This document shows positions 28,687 through 37,200 of a DNA stretch of 64,000 nt, one piece after another; positions within the stretch are counted from its first letter, which is position 1; every line of letters begins with the position of its first letter. The stretch is from Chitinophaga filiformis (GTDB lineage: Bacteria > Bacteroidota > Bacteroidia > Chitinophagales > Chitinophagaceae). The stretch spans positions 1 through 64,000 of the forward strand of contig NZ_JAKIRP010000003.1 in assembly GCF_021646545.1 (NCBI RefSeq), written 5' to 3'. The notes under the pieces were generated by a model. The model was not told the DNA's origin and did not search any database. It was given only the letters and a program-made list of their open reading frames with translations. A program made the position numbers and the translations under genes.

Positions 28687-29796
28687 ATGCAAGCAGCACA
28701 GGTAATTTGTCCGGTTGATAACGTTGTCGCTACCTTTCCCTTTTCCAGACAGGCGCTTCAACCGCTTATTGACTTCCTGTTAAACAATGCCCCCCTGCCC
28801 GCCACAGATAAGGCATTCCCTGTCGGTACAGTTACGTCAGACGGACGTCTGGATATGTGTAAACAAAAACTAGGTGTGGAAGGCATTGAACTGGTCGCAG
28901 CAGCATTAAAGCACAATACAGTTATAAAACATATTCTGTTAGGAACAAACGCCTTCGGCAATCCTGGCGCCATAGCAGTAGCAGATTTACTAAAGACAAA
29001 CAACTCAATTGAAACCGTTTACCTCGGATGTAATTATATTGAGCATGCAGGTTGCAAGGCTATCTGCGAAGCATTGGAAGAGAATCAAAGTGTAAAAAGC
29101 ATCTGGTTCAAAAGAAACCCTATCGGCGGGGAAAGCGCAGCATCGCTTATAAAACTGTTGTCAAAGAATCAACATATCCGCACGCTTGATCTTGTCAATA
29201 CCTGTGTAGGTGAAGAATTACATACCCTGCTGCAATACCTTGCAGAGAACAACACCATTGAAAGGTTCTATCTCAGCGGGAACTACCTGACTGCCGCCAC
29301 TATGAAATATGTAAATGATATGCTGCTCCGCAACACCCACATGAAGTCACTATACCTGAGTGTAAACAATATCGGAGATGAAGGCATAGCGGCACTGGCG
29401 CCTGCATTAAGTACTAACGCCACCCTGCAGGACCTCAGCCTGGCAAGTTGCGGCATTGCCGATAAAGGCATGCAATTGCTGTTTACGGCCCTGAAAACTA
29501 ACAAAAGCCTCCGAAGCCTTGACCTTGGTTATGCAGCATCCACACGGGCATTGGGAGCAAAAGCTAACCAGCTGTCTTCCGCATCCGCACAACTGCTGAC
29601 TGAATACTTTATCGAACAGGCGCAGATAGAAAACCTGGATCTTACCAAAACCAATTTGCCGGAAGAAAATAAAGTAATGCTGAAAAAAGAAGTGGAAAAA
29701 AGGGGCGTAAATACAATCATTATGGATGGCTTCCCTGAGAAGCCTGCTTATCACATCCATCCTGACAGTAAAGCTATAAAAAGCGTTTATAGATAA
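28687..29796 (+). CDS. ribonuclease-inhibitor-type leucine-rich repeat protein
   Basis: A 369-residue protein with about nine 28-residue RI-type LRRs (about 55-330), of the form N.I..L.L..N.IG..GA..LA.AL. Examples are the HILLGTNAFGNPGAIAVADLL and SLYLSVNNIGDEGIAALAPAL units. No signal peptide or membrane helix, so cytoplasmic. Such repeats form a curved protein-binding scaffold, best known from eukaryotic NLR proteins. The first 50 residues are unlike LRR. It is downstream of the SDR/zinc-ribbon gene and probably cotranscribed; its 3' end meets two tRNA genes on the other strand. Confidence 0.88.
   Translation: MQAAQVICPVDNVVATFPFSRQALQPLIDFLLNNAPLPATDKAFPVGTVTSDGRLDMCKQKLGVEGIELVAAALKHNTVIKHILLGTNAFGNPGAIAVADLLKTNNSIETVYLGCNYIEHAGCKAICEALEENQSVKSIWFKRNPIGGESAASLIKLLSKNQHIRTLDLVNTCVGEELHTLLQYLAENNTIERFYLSGNYLTAATMKYVNDMLLRNTHMKSLYLSVNNIGDEGIAALAPALSTNATLQDLSLASCGIADKGMQLLFTALKTNKSLRSLDLGYAASTRALGAKANQLSSASAQLLTEYFIEQAQIENLDLTKTNLPEENKVMLKKEVEKRGVNTIIMDGFPEKPAYHIHPDSKAIKSVYR
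29774..29792 (-). terminator. possible AT-rich terminator after the tRNA pair
   Basis: CTATAAA and TTTATAG form a 7-bp stem around 5 nt, 8 nt past the tRNA-Cys 3' end on the minus strand, overlapping the end of the LRR gene. It is weak because it has few GC pairs. Confidence 0.35.
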
Positions 29797-29799
29797 GCT

Positions 29800-29873
29800 G
29801 AGGAGGAGCGGGGCTCGAACCGACACGTTTTCAGATTTGCAATCTGATATTTTTCCAGTTAAATTATCCTCCA
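29800..29873 (-). tRNA. tRNA-Cys (GCA), structurally divergent
   Basis: A cloverleaf can be drawn over 74 nt. The anticodon stem is TCAGA/TCTGA with loop TTGCAAA (anticodon GCA), the D stem ATTT/AAAT with GG in the loop, and the T loop TTCGAGC. U8-A9 are present. Oddities are a U-U first acceptor pair, a C-C mismatch in the T stem, a 6-nt variable region, no encoded CCA, and C at discriminator position 73, where tRNA-Cys normally has U. It is second in a two-tRNA unit, 9 nt after tRNA-Gly. Confidence 0.7.
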
Positions 29874-29882
29874 TAAAGTGGA

Positions 29883-29955
29883 TGGCGACGCTAGGCCTCG
29901 AACTTAGATCTCTTTCCTGGCAAGAAAGCGTTCTTCCATGTTAAACTACCCCGCC
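29883..29955 (-). tRNA. tRNA-Gly (GCC), structurally divergent
   Basis: A 73-nt cloverleaf. The acceptor is GGCGGGG against CGTCGCC with one G-G mismatch, the D stem is GTT/AAC, the anticodon stem CTTTC/GAAAG with loop TTGCCAG (anticodon GCC), and the T loop TTCGAGG with one A-C mismatch in its stem. A73 replaces the usual U73 of bacterial tRNA-Gly, and CCA is not encoded. A perfect -7 element lies 10 nt upstream, so it is likely transcribed. The body differs strongly from the usual GCGGGAAUAGCUCAG type. Confidence 0.75.
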
Positions 29956-29965
29956 ATCACGGGCG

Positions 29966-29973
29966 CAAATATA
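29966..29973 (-). promoter_or_regulatory. -7 element of the tRNA unit (TATATTTG)
   Basis: TATATTTG matches TAnnTTTG and would start transcription about 5 nt before the tRNA-Gly 5' end. No TTTG was found at -33. Confidence 0.5.
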
Positions 29974-30012
29974 TAATAATTTGACTATTTAAATTATTTC
30001 TATCAAATCTGC

Positions 30013-30043
30013 CATAGGCTATAGATTTCATCTATAGCCTATG
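30013..30043. promoter_or_regulatory. OxyR box of the ankyrin-oxyR operon
   Basis: A perfect palindrome of CATAGGCTATAGAT (30013-30026) and its complement (30030-30043) around TTC. It contains ATAG-N7-CTAT at 30021-30035, the OxyR half-site pattern. The box starts 62 nt upstream of a -7-like TAATATTG (30083-30090), the same spacing as at katA and at the second ankyrin gene. Confidence 0.75.
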
Positions 30044-30114
30044 ATATTATCTTATCCCTGGCCATTTTCCAGCTGGTTTATCTAATATTGAGCATAAATT
30101 AAACCAGTTAAGCG

Positions 30115-30582
30115 ATGGACATCTTCGAAGCAGCACGTACAAATAATGTAACGGCATTGAACGATCTTCTGAAAGAAGGCCAGATAAATAAAAAAGACAC
30201 CAGGGGTTCTACTCCGCTTATTTTAGCCACTTATTACAACAATACAGCCGCAGTATCTGCCCTGCTCAAAGCAGGTGCTGATACGGAAATACAGGACGGT
30301 ATGGGCAATACCGCCCTGATGGGAGTTTGCTTTAAAGGCTATACACAGGTAGCTCAACTGTTACTCGAAAACGGCGCATCCGTACACACTGAAAACGGCA
30401 ACGGCGCTACCGCATTGACCTTTGCTGCTACCTTCGGACATAACGACATCATCACGCTGTTACTTCATCATGGAGCATCCCCGCTTAAGAAAGACAGGTT
30501 TGGCAAAAACCCGATCGATTATGCACTTTTACAGGAAAATGCAACAGGTTATGAAACAATGGTAGCTGCAGCAAAGCGCTGA
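30115..30582 (+). CDS. ankyrin-repeat protein (intact paralogue)
   Basis: A 155-residue cytoplasmic protein with four to five ankyrin repeats; units such as GSTPLILATYYNNTAAVSALL and GATALTFAATFGHNDIITLLL are clear. It is 38 nt upstream of oxyR and probably cotranscribed under an OxyR box. Ankyrin genes beside catalase genes are established in Pseudomonas (ankB-katB), where the ankyrin protein supports catalase activity. A similar supporting role for KatA here is inference. A paralogue lies at 33449. Confidence 0.9.
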   Translation: MDIFEAARTNNVTALNDLLKEGQINKKDTRGSTPLILATYYNNTAAVSALLKAGADTEIQDGMGNTALMGVCFKGYTQVAQLLLENGASVHTENGNGATALTFAATFGHNDIITLLLHHGASPLKKDRFGKNPIDYALLQENATGYETMVAAAKR

Positions 30583-30620
30583 CCTGCACCATGCCTGTTT
30601 GCCAGGGATAAACACTTTGT

Positions 30621-31559
30621 ATGACTATTGTACAGTTCGAATATATCGTCGCCGTAGACACCTACCGCAGCTTCAATGTGGCGGCAAAGAAATGTTTTGT
30701 CACCCAGCCTACGCTCAGTATGCAGATCCAGAAACTGGAAGACTTACTGGGTGTAAAAATATTTAACCGCACCAAATCGCCGGTAGTACCCACAGAGATC
30801 GGAGCCGAGATTATCATGCAGGCAAGGGTACTCTTAGCCGAATACCAGAAGATCCAGGACCTGGTAACAGACAGGAACAAAGAACTCACAGGTGAACTGA
30901 AGATCGGGATCATTCCTACAGTAGCGCCTTATATTGTTCCAAAGATCATCACACAATTCATCAACAAGTACCCGGGTGTAAAACTGATAGTGGGCGAACA
31001 GAACACAGAGCAGATCACGCAACAGCTGAAGCTCGGCCATATAGATTGCGGTATTGTATCCACTCCGGTACATGAGCCACAATTCACCGAAACGCCTTTA
31101 TTCTACGAGAATTTTGTGGCCTACGTTTCAGCCGAAAGCGTGTTGTTTAAAAAGAAAAAACTGAAGCCTTCGGATATCAATATAGAAGAATTGTGGATAT
31201 TGAATGATGGTCATTGTATGCGCGACCAGGTGCTGAACATTTGTCAGCGCCGCAAAACCACGAAGGGTTCACAGCACTACGAATACAATACCGGCAGTAT
31301 AGAAACGCTGAAACGTATGGTAGATGAAAACAATGGCGCCACCATTCTTCCTGAACTGGCATTAACCGACCTGACAGACGCACAACGTGAAAAGCTCAGA
31401 TACTTTCATTTTCCCGAGCCAGCCCGTGAAATAGGTCTGATCACGCCTAAAAATTTTGTAAAACGGAAAATGATAGAAGCGCTGAAAACGGAGATACTGG
31501 CCAGCGTGCCACAGAAATTGAAAACAAAGAGCAGGAAAGAATTAATAGAAGCAATATAA
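30621..31559 (+). CDS. oxyR: OxyR-type LysR-family peroxide regulator
   Basis: A 312-residue LysR-type activator. The N-terminal winged HTH (about 1-60) contains FNVAAKKCFVTQPTLSMQIQKLE, a typical LTTR recognition region (motif named by its ends FNVAAK and MQIQKLE). The effector domain has cysteines at exactly 199 and 208 (GHC...NIC, C-x8-C), the redox pair of E. coli OxyR. Peroxide oxidises the pair to a disulfide and activates transcription (established). Three matching boxes are present in this window, including one upstream of its own operon, so autoregulation is likely. Confidence 0.93.
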   Translation: MTIVQFEYIVAVDTYRSFNVAAKKCFVTQPTLSMQIQKLEDLLGVKIFNRTKSPVVPTEIGAEIIMQARVLLAEYQKIQDLVTDRNKELTGELKIGIIPTVAPYIVPKIITQFINKYPGVKLIVGEQNTEQITQQLKLGHIDCGIVSTPVHEPQFTETPLFYENFVAYVSAESVLFKKKKLKPSDINIEELWILNDGHCMRDQVLNICQRRKTTKGSQHYEYNTGSIETLKRMVDENNGATILPELALTDLTDAQREKLRYFHFPEPAREIGLITPKNFVKRKMIEALKTEILASVPQKLKTKSRKELIEAI

Positions 31560-31657
31560 AAGGAAGATGTATCCAAACAAACGAACATCCTAAACTTGCT
31601 CAAATAACTACCTGGCGCTATTAGGTAGCGAATAAAAACAGGCTACATAATACTTTG

Positions 31658-31695
31658 AAGTGCCCCCAATAAGTAAGACACTTATGGGGGCACTT
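31658..31695. terminator. terminator hairpin between convergent oxyR and katA
   Basis: AAGTGCCCCCAATAAGT (31658-31674) pairs with ACTTATGGGGGCACTT (31680-31695) with one bulged base. It is followed by CTACTTTTTAG on the plus strand. A strong GC core suits a bidirectional terminator. Confidence 0.65.
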
Positions 31696-31759
31696 CTACT
31701 TTTTAGCAATTCTCCTTTCTTTAGCTTATCTCCTGTCATTGTGCATTTGTACAACATCC

Positions 31760-33238
31760 TTATTTACCTGCTTTCTTTAAGCCTTCTGCTATACGGCGTC
31801 CATAATCCTCATCGCATTTATAAAAATGCTCCACCATCTTCTGCTGTATAGCAGGCGTAGCGGCTACCAATGTATCTACCAGGTTATTGATCAGGTCTTC
31901 GCGTTCCCATTCCTGGAACGACCTGTAAAGCTCACCTGCCTGCTTATAGTTATTAGTACGGTCAATGCTCTGGCGCACTATCCTGGCTGCTGCATATGTC
32001 GGTTCGTATGGTATGTCTGTCTGAGGAGCTTCCACCAATCCGTTCAAACTGGACGGCTCATAATTCACATGCGGATTGGCACCTGCAGGAAGATCCACTT
32101 TGTAGGTCATACTACCATCTCTCTGATTAGTACCGATATGATTTTTAGGAGCGTTAATTGGCAACTGCAGATAATTAGGCCCTACGCGGTAACGCTGTGT
32201 ATCAGAATATGAGAAAGTACGGCCGATCAGCATCTTATCATCAGAAAAATCAAGACCATCCACGAGTACTCCCGGGCCAAAAGCTGACTGCTCCACTTCT
32301 GCAAAGTAGTTCTGCGGATTCCTGTTCAAGGTCATTTTACCTACAGGCAGCCATGGAAATTGCTCCCGCGGCCAGATCTTAGTATCGTCTAAAGGATCAA
32401 AATCCAGCTCCGGATGTGCATCATCACTCATGATCTGCACAAACAGTTCCCACTCGGGATAATTACCTGCTTCTATTGCGTCATACAGGTCCTGTGTAGC
32501 ATGATTGAAGTTCTCTGCCTGTATCTGCTTTGCTTCCTGCTGCGTTAGATTCTTTACACCTGCCAGCGGCTCCCAGTGATATTTCACTAAAACGGCTTCT
32601 CCCGCCTTGTTCACCCATTTATAAGTATTTACACCTGAACCCTGCATCTGGCGATAATTAGCAGGGATACCCCATGGAGAGAACACCCAGGTGATCATAT
32701 GCATCACTTCAGGGGAATTACTGAAGAAGTCCATGACACGCCCACCATCCTGGCGATTATGAACAGGGTCCGGTTTCAGGGCATGAATAAAATCAGGGAA
32801 CTTAATAGCATCGCGGATAAAGAAGACTTTCAGGTTGTTCCCTACCAGGTCCCATATACCATCTTCTGTATAAAATTTCACTGCAAAACCTCTCGGATCT
32901 CTTAATGTTTCCGGAGAATGGCCACCATGTATTACTGTTGAAAAGCGAACAAACACAGGCGTCTGTTTTCCCTTCTCCTGGAACAACTTTGCGCGTGTAT
33001 ATTTCGCAACCGGATCATTTCCTACTGTGCCATAAGCTTCAAATATGCCGTGTGCACCCGTTCCACGCGCATGTACCACTCTTTCGGGCACACGCTCACG
33101 GTCGAAATGAGCGATCTTTTCAAGGAACTGATAGTTCTCTAAAACAGCTGGTCCCCGGTTACCCAGGGTACGCATGCTCTGGTTGTTATGTACAGGGTGT
33201 CCCTGGCGTGTAGTTAAATGATTGTTCTGCTGATTCAT
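31760..33238 (-). CDS. katA: monofunctional heme catalase (small-subunit clade)
   Basis: Decomposes hydrogen peroxide in the cytoplasm; 492 residues from ATG 33238. Signature elements are [13 protein letters not shown] with the catalytic histidine (His56), the distal asparagine region around [18 protein letters not shown], and the heme-ligand tyrosine motif [14 protein letters not shown]. Length fits small-subunit catalases. ATG 33247 (MRFMNQQ) is an equal alternative. The GTG at 33271 is excluded because it lies within the -7 element. An OxyR box lies 62 nt upstream of that element. Convergent with oxyR. Confidence 0.95.
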   Translation of the reverse strand: MNQQNNHLTTRQGHPVHNNQSMRTLGNRGPAVLENYQFLEKIAHFDRERVPERVVHARGTGAHGIFEAYGTVGNDPVAKYTRAKLFQEKGKQTPVFVRFSTVIHGGHSPETLRDPRGFAVKFYTEDGIWDLVGNNLKVFFIRDAIKFPDFIHALKPDPVHNRQDGGRVMDFFSNSPEVMHMITWVFSPWGIPANYRQMQGSGVNTYKWVNKAGEAVLVKYHWEPLAGVKNLTQQEAKQIQAENFNHATQDLYDAIEAGNYPEWELFVQIMSDDAHPELDFDPLDDTKIWPREQFPWLPVGKMTLNRNPQNYFAEVEQSAFGPGVLVDGLDFSDDKMLIGRTFSYSDTQRYRVGPNYLQLPINAPKNHIGTNQRDGSMTYKVDLPAGANPHVNYEPSSLNGLVEAPQTDIPYEPTYAAARIVRQSIDRTNNYKQAGELYRSFQEWEREDLINNLVDTLVAATPAIQQKMVEHFYKCDEDYGRRIAEGLKKAGK

Positions 33239-33270
33239 AAAACGCATTTTTTTTGTGTAATTGTTGGACA

Positions 33271-33278
33271 CAAAAGTA
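33271..33278 (-). promoter_or_regulatory. -7 element of katA (TACTTTTG)
   Basis: TACTTTTG matches TAnnTTTG and puts the transcript start near 33264, giving a short leader to ATG 33247 or 33238. There is no TTTG at -33, in keeping with activator dependence. Confidence 0.65.
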
Positions 33279-33325
33279 TCTCTGCAGATATCAACAGAGA
33301 AGAGAATAAGGAAATAAGATGGCCT

Positions 33326-33340
33326 ATAGATGATAGCTAT
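33326..33340. promoter_or_regulatory. OxyR box of katA
   Basis: ATAG-N7-CTAT. Its promoter-distal end is 62 nt from the first base of the katA -7 element on the minus strand. Confidence 0.7.
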
Positions 33341-33361
33341 CAGAGACGTATTGAAGCATCA

Positions 33362-33376
33362 ATAGACGAAATCTAT
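33362..33376. promoter_or_regulatory. OxyR box of the second ankyrin gene
   Basis: ATAG-N7-CTAT followed by GCCTATGATATTAT, which is shared with the box at 30013. The -7-like TAATATTG (33424-33431) starts 62 nt downstream of the box start. Confidence 0.7.
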
Positions 33377-33448
33377 CGCCTATGATATTATTCTATTCAG
33401 TATCTGTAAGCCACCGGAATAAATAATATTGCACAAAAGATTTCTCAC

Positions 33449-33931
33449 ATGGACATATTTGAAGCCGCAAGAACAAACAATATTTCACTCCTGCGGGAAT
33501 ACATAACAGATGGTCAGCTCAATGCAAGAGATAACAGAGGATCCACACCACTGATCATTGCCGCCTATTACAATCACAGCAAGGCAGTAGATTTTCTGTT
33601 AAAGGCAGGCGCTAAAACAGAACTGAAAGACAACCTGGGACATACAGCGTTAATGGGCGCCTGCTTTAAAGGACATATAGACATCGTAAAACTTCTGCTA
33701 AAAAAAGGTGCTTCCATTAGCACGGAAACAGACCACGGCGCCACTGCCCTGACCTATGCGGCCACATTTGGACATAACGACATCATAGACCTACTGCTCG
33801 ACAACGGCGCTAACCCGCTTAAGAAAAAGGTCATGGCGAAGATTAAGTTAATAACAGGCTTATTGGGCAGAATATTGTTGCCAACGAAGAAACAGCCTGC
33901 AATCATGACAGAAAGTGTATCCAAAGCCTGA
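33449..33931 (+). CDS. ankyrin-repeat protein with altered C-terminus
   Basis: A 160-residue paralogue of the protein at 30115, closely similar through about residue 130 (four ankyrin repeats, ending NGANPLKK). Beyond that it reads KVMAKIKLITG instead of the paralogue's DRFGKNPIDYALLQEN. Another frame of the same DNA (about 33827-33900) reads GHGED, a stop, then LIGQNIVANEET, which resembles the paralogue, so a small frameshift probably replaced the tail. The stop codon lies inside the hairpin at 33908-33943. It is the third OxyR-box gene of the cluster. The repeats may still be functional. Confidence 0.8.
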   Translation: MDIFEAARTNNISLLREYITDGQLNARDNRGSTPLIIAAYYNHSKAVDFLLKAGAKTELKDNLGHTALMGACFKGHIDIVKLLLKKGASISTETDHGATALTYAATFGHNDIIDLLLDNGANPLKKKVMAKIKLITGLLGRILLPTKKQPAIMTESVSKA

Positions 33932-33943
33932 TACACTTTCTGT
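33908..33943 (+). terminator. terminator hairpin overlapping the ankyrin stop codon
   Basis: ACAGAAAGTGTATC (33908-33921) pairs perfectly with GATACACTTTCTGT (33930-33943), followed by TTATT. The stem covers the last codons of the ankyrin gene. Confidence 0.6.
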
Positions 33944-34232
33944 TTATTCCGAGGCCTCATGTTGGCTTGTCATCGTTTAAGCAACGCCGGGGTCTTCATT
34001 TATTTTTTGATACCTCTTTCCACATCACCCGTGAAACCCCTTTAGAAACAATCTCTTATCCGCACGCCGGCTGATAAATATTATTTTACACTATGAAATA
34101 ACCATCCCGGTTATTATATTTAATGCGTGTAACCCGCTCTGTAGCTCGTAATAGCTGAAAACTATCTACGCCCTCCACTTACATACATTCCATTTCACGT
34201 ACAAGTACTCATGTAACCAAATCAATTCCATC
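33944..34232. other. intergenic leader region
   Basis: About 290 nt lie upstream of the large secreted protein. No TAnnTTTG element, repeat or ORF was recognised. Confidence 0.5.
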
Positions 34233-37200
34233 ATGAAAAAGAGAATCATTTACACACTCCTTGTTGTATGGATGCCCACACTGTTTACCCAGGCACAGAC
34301 AACAGTACCGAGGGTGCCGGGAAGCCCGTTTCCGCTTTCTGCCGTGCCCGACACCTTATTCCTTACATCTGAGAATTATGCGGCATCTGAAAAGATAGCC
34401 CTGCAAACGCTGATGGGGGTTCTGGCGCAAACGAAACCCGCTATCCTCAGAGACATTTCAGGTCATCGTACACTGGTGGAAAATGCCGGTGTAAAGATCA
34501 ATGACACCTATTACACCAATTTTTCCGGTCTGCTCAACCGCTTTGCTAACAGGTTATCAGGCTACATCCTGTGCAACCAGAAAGACAAATCGACTAATGT
34601 TGCTATCTCATTGGCGGGTGTGATGAATGCTGTCGCTGTTCCGGCCGACATCGAACAGACAGCCATCAATGCCGGTCTCACCCGTCTGCTCGATGTACGC
34701 ACCCGGGATGAAGCCTGGGCATTGGCCAACTATGGCAGTCTTTTTAGTCAGAAAATAGCTGCTTATCAACAGAGCTCCGATGACCGCGTATTCTCTCTGG
34801 GCGACTACAGTGCCTACACAAAAGCATTTCAGTTCTGGGATAATTCGCCTTCCGGTACACTGGCTACAAGTGTGTATAACCGCATGAATAAAGGTGCTAC
34901 CTTCTTCGGCTGGGGACCGGCGGAATATGAAACAGTGGAACAACTCTCGCTGAAGTCCATGAGTATCCTTCCCTCTGACTGGGCGCCCAATATGTCTGCG
35001 TTGAGCAATATCCCAGCCAGGTCGAAGATCTTTAAACAGAAAGATCCCATTAAACCCTTTGAAGTGAAACCCGGCGTGCATACCGTTTGTTTTGTGATTA
35101 CCGACGGAGATAATGTGCAATGGCTCCTGGGTTCTCACGATAACATCAACAACTGGAATAATCCTAACCGTGCACATGTCAACCTGGGCTGGACCATCTC
35201 TCCTTCCCTATCTGAACTGGCGCCTGTGGTATACGAGAAATATGTAGAGAACTGCCTCACCACGCCCGATGGCAGGAATGTACTGATAGCTGGTCCTTCC
35301 GGAAGAAGTTACTACTTCCCCGGGCGTTATCCGGATGCCGATCTTGAAACGGAAAATAAGCTGCTCAATAGTTATATGAAACAAGCCGACCTGCGTATTG
35401 TGAACATCATTGATGCAGACGACAGCGATAATGATCCAAGCGCTTATCTGAAACAGGATAACATCGATGCGCTGTTCTATTACAGCTATGGTGCCAATTA
35501 TACCGGCAGACATGGACAGATCGACTGGTATAAAGACAAACCATCCATTGGCGGAAGGTACACGCTATGGGGAACGCTTTCTTCTCCGCAATCATTGGCC
35601 AATCAACTGAACCAGGCATCTACCAATATCAACTCAGCAGATGGGTACAGCCTTGTTTCCGTACACATCTGGTCAAGAGATGTCGACGATGTACAGGAGT
35701 GTATCAGCCGCCTTGGGCCTAATGTACGCGTAGTAGCACCCGATGAATTTGTATGGCTGATCCGTAAAAATCTGAAAGGATTACCTGTCGGAACCGGCAA
35801 TGGCCTGAAAGCGGAATACTATAGTGGCTATCATCTCGACAACCTAAAATATCAGCAGACCGATGGCAATGTAGATTTCGATTGGGGCGCCGGTTCTCCC
35901 GATCAGGCCCAGCTGGGCAACAACCAGTTCTCTGTGAAATGGTCCGGACAGGTACAACCCTTATACTCCGAGCAATACACCTTTCATGTATACTCAGATG
36001 ATGGTGTAAAGCTTACAGTGAATGGTCAACCTATCATCAACGATTTTGAGACACAGGGCGCTTATACCCGAAGTGGCACTATTGCCTTAACAGCCGGCCA
36101 GAAATACAACATCGAACTGCGGTATGCTGAAGGCAATGGTGATGCCTTCTGTCACCTGCAATGGGAAAGTGCCTCCCAGTCAAGACAGATCATTCCCAGA
36201 GCACAGCTCTACAGCAGACCTGACACAAGCAACGGTCCGGTCACCGTTTACGAGCATGCACAATACAATGGCTTCCGTGCCGGCCTTCCTATCGGCGGTT
36301 ACAAACTGGCAGGACTGGAGCTGAAAGGTGTGCTTAATGATGACATTTCCTCCGTGAAGATCGCAGAAGGTTATAAAGTGATATTGTTTGAGCATGAGAA
36401 TTTTGCCGGCGATTCTACCGTATTGACATCTTCCAGTGCTAACCTGGGAAGCACCTGGAATGACAAGACCAGCTCTATTAAAGTACTGGCAAACGGTAAT
36501 CCTAACCTGGCAGGCTCTTACACCATCAAAAACGTAAGCAGTGGATTGTTCCTCGACGTACGCGGTGGACTCGGTGGTACAGGCGATGGTACGCCCATAC
36601 AGTTATGGCACGGTACAGGTGCTGCCAATCAGACATTCACACTCAAACATCTTGGCGATGGCCGTTATACTATTACCGCTTATCATAGCGCCAAATGCCT
36701 TGACATTCCACAATCCAGCCTGAATGAAGATGTCAGTCTCTGGCAATGGACCAACCAGGAAGCTGCCAACCAGCAGTTCATTGCGGTACAGGCAGATAGC
36801 GGTTATTACAAATTCATATCTGTACTGAGTGGTAAAGTGCTCTCCACGCTTAACGAGAGCACAGCACCGGAAGCTAAGGTGGTACAGCATACAGGCACAG
36901 GCCAGCTCTCTGCCAGATGGCAGTTGTTATCTGTTCCACCTGTCGGCAATGGTAACGGCCTTACGGGTAATTACTACAACGGCATGAATTTCGAAACATT
37001 CGTCTTCTCCCGCCTGGATCCCACAATCAATTTTGACTGGGGTGAAGGTGCTCCTGGCACCGGTGTCAACACAAACGGTTACACGGTACGCTGGACAGGG
37101 AAAGTAGAACCAAGATATTCAGGTCAGTATACCTTCTATATCACCAGTGATAACGGCAGACGTTTGTGGGTCAACAATCAGCTCATCATTGACAAATGGC

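Noticed and set aside
31658..31695. Insertion-sequence end
   Set aside because: The GTGCCCCC-type inverted repeat recalls some IS termini, but there is no transposase, second end or target duplication. A terminator between convergent genes explains it.
33239..33271. GTG start of katA at 33271
   Set aside because: The codon lies inside the TACTTTTG -7 element, so it would not be in the transcript.
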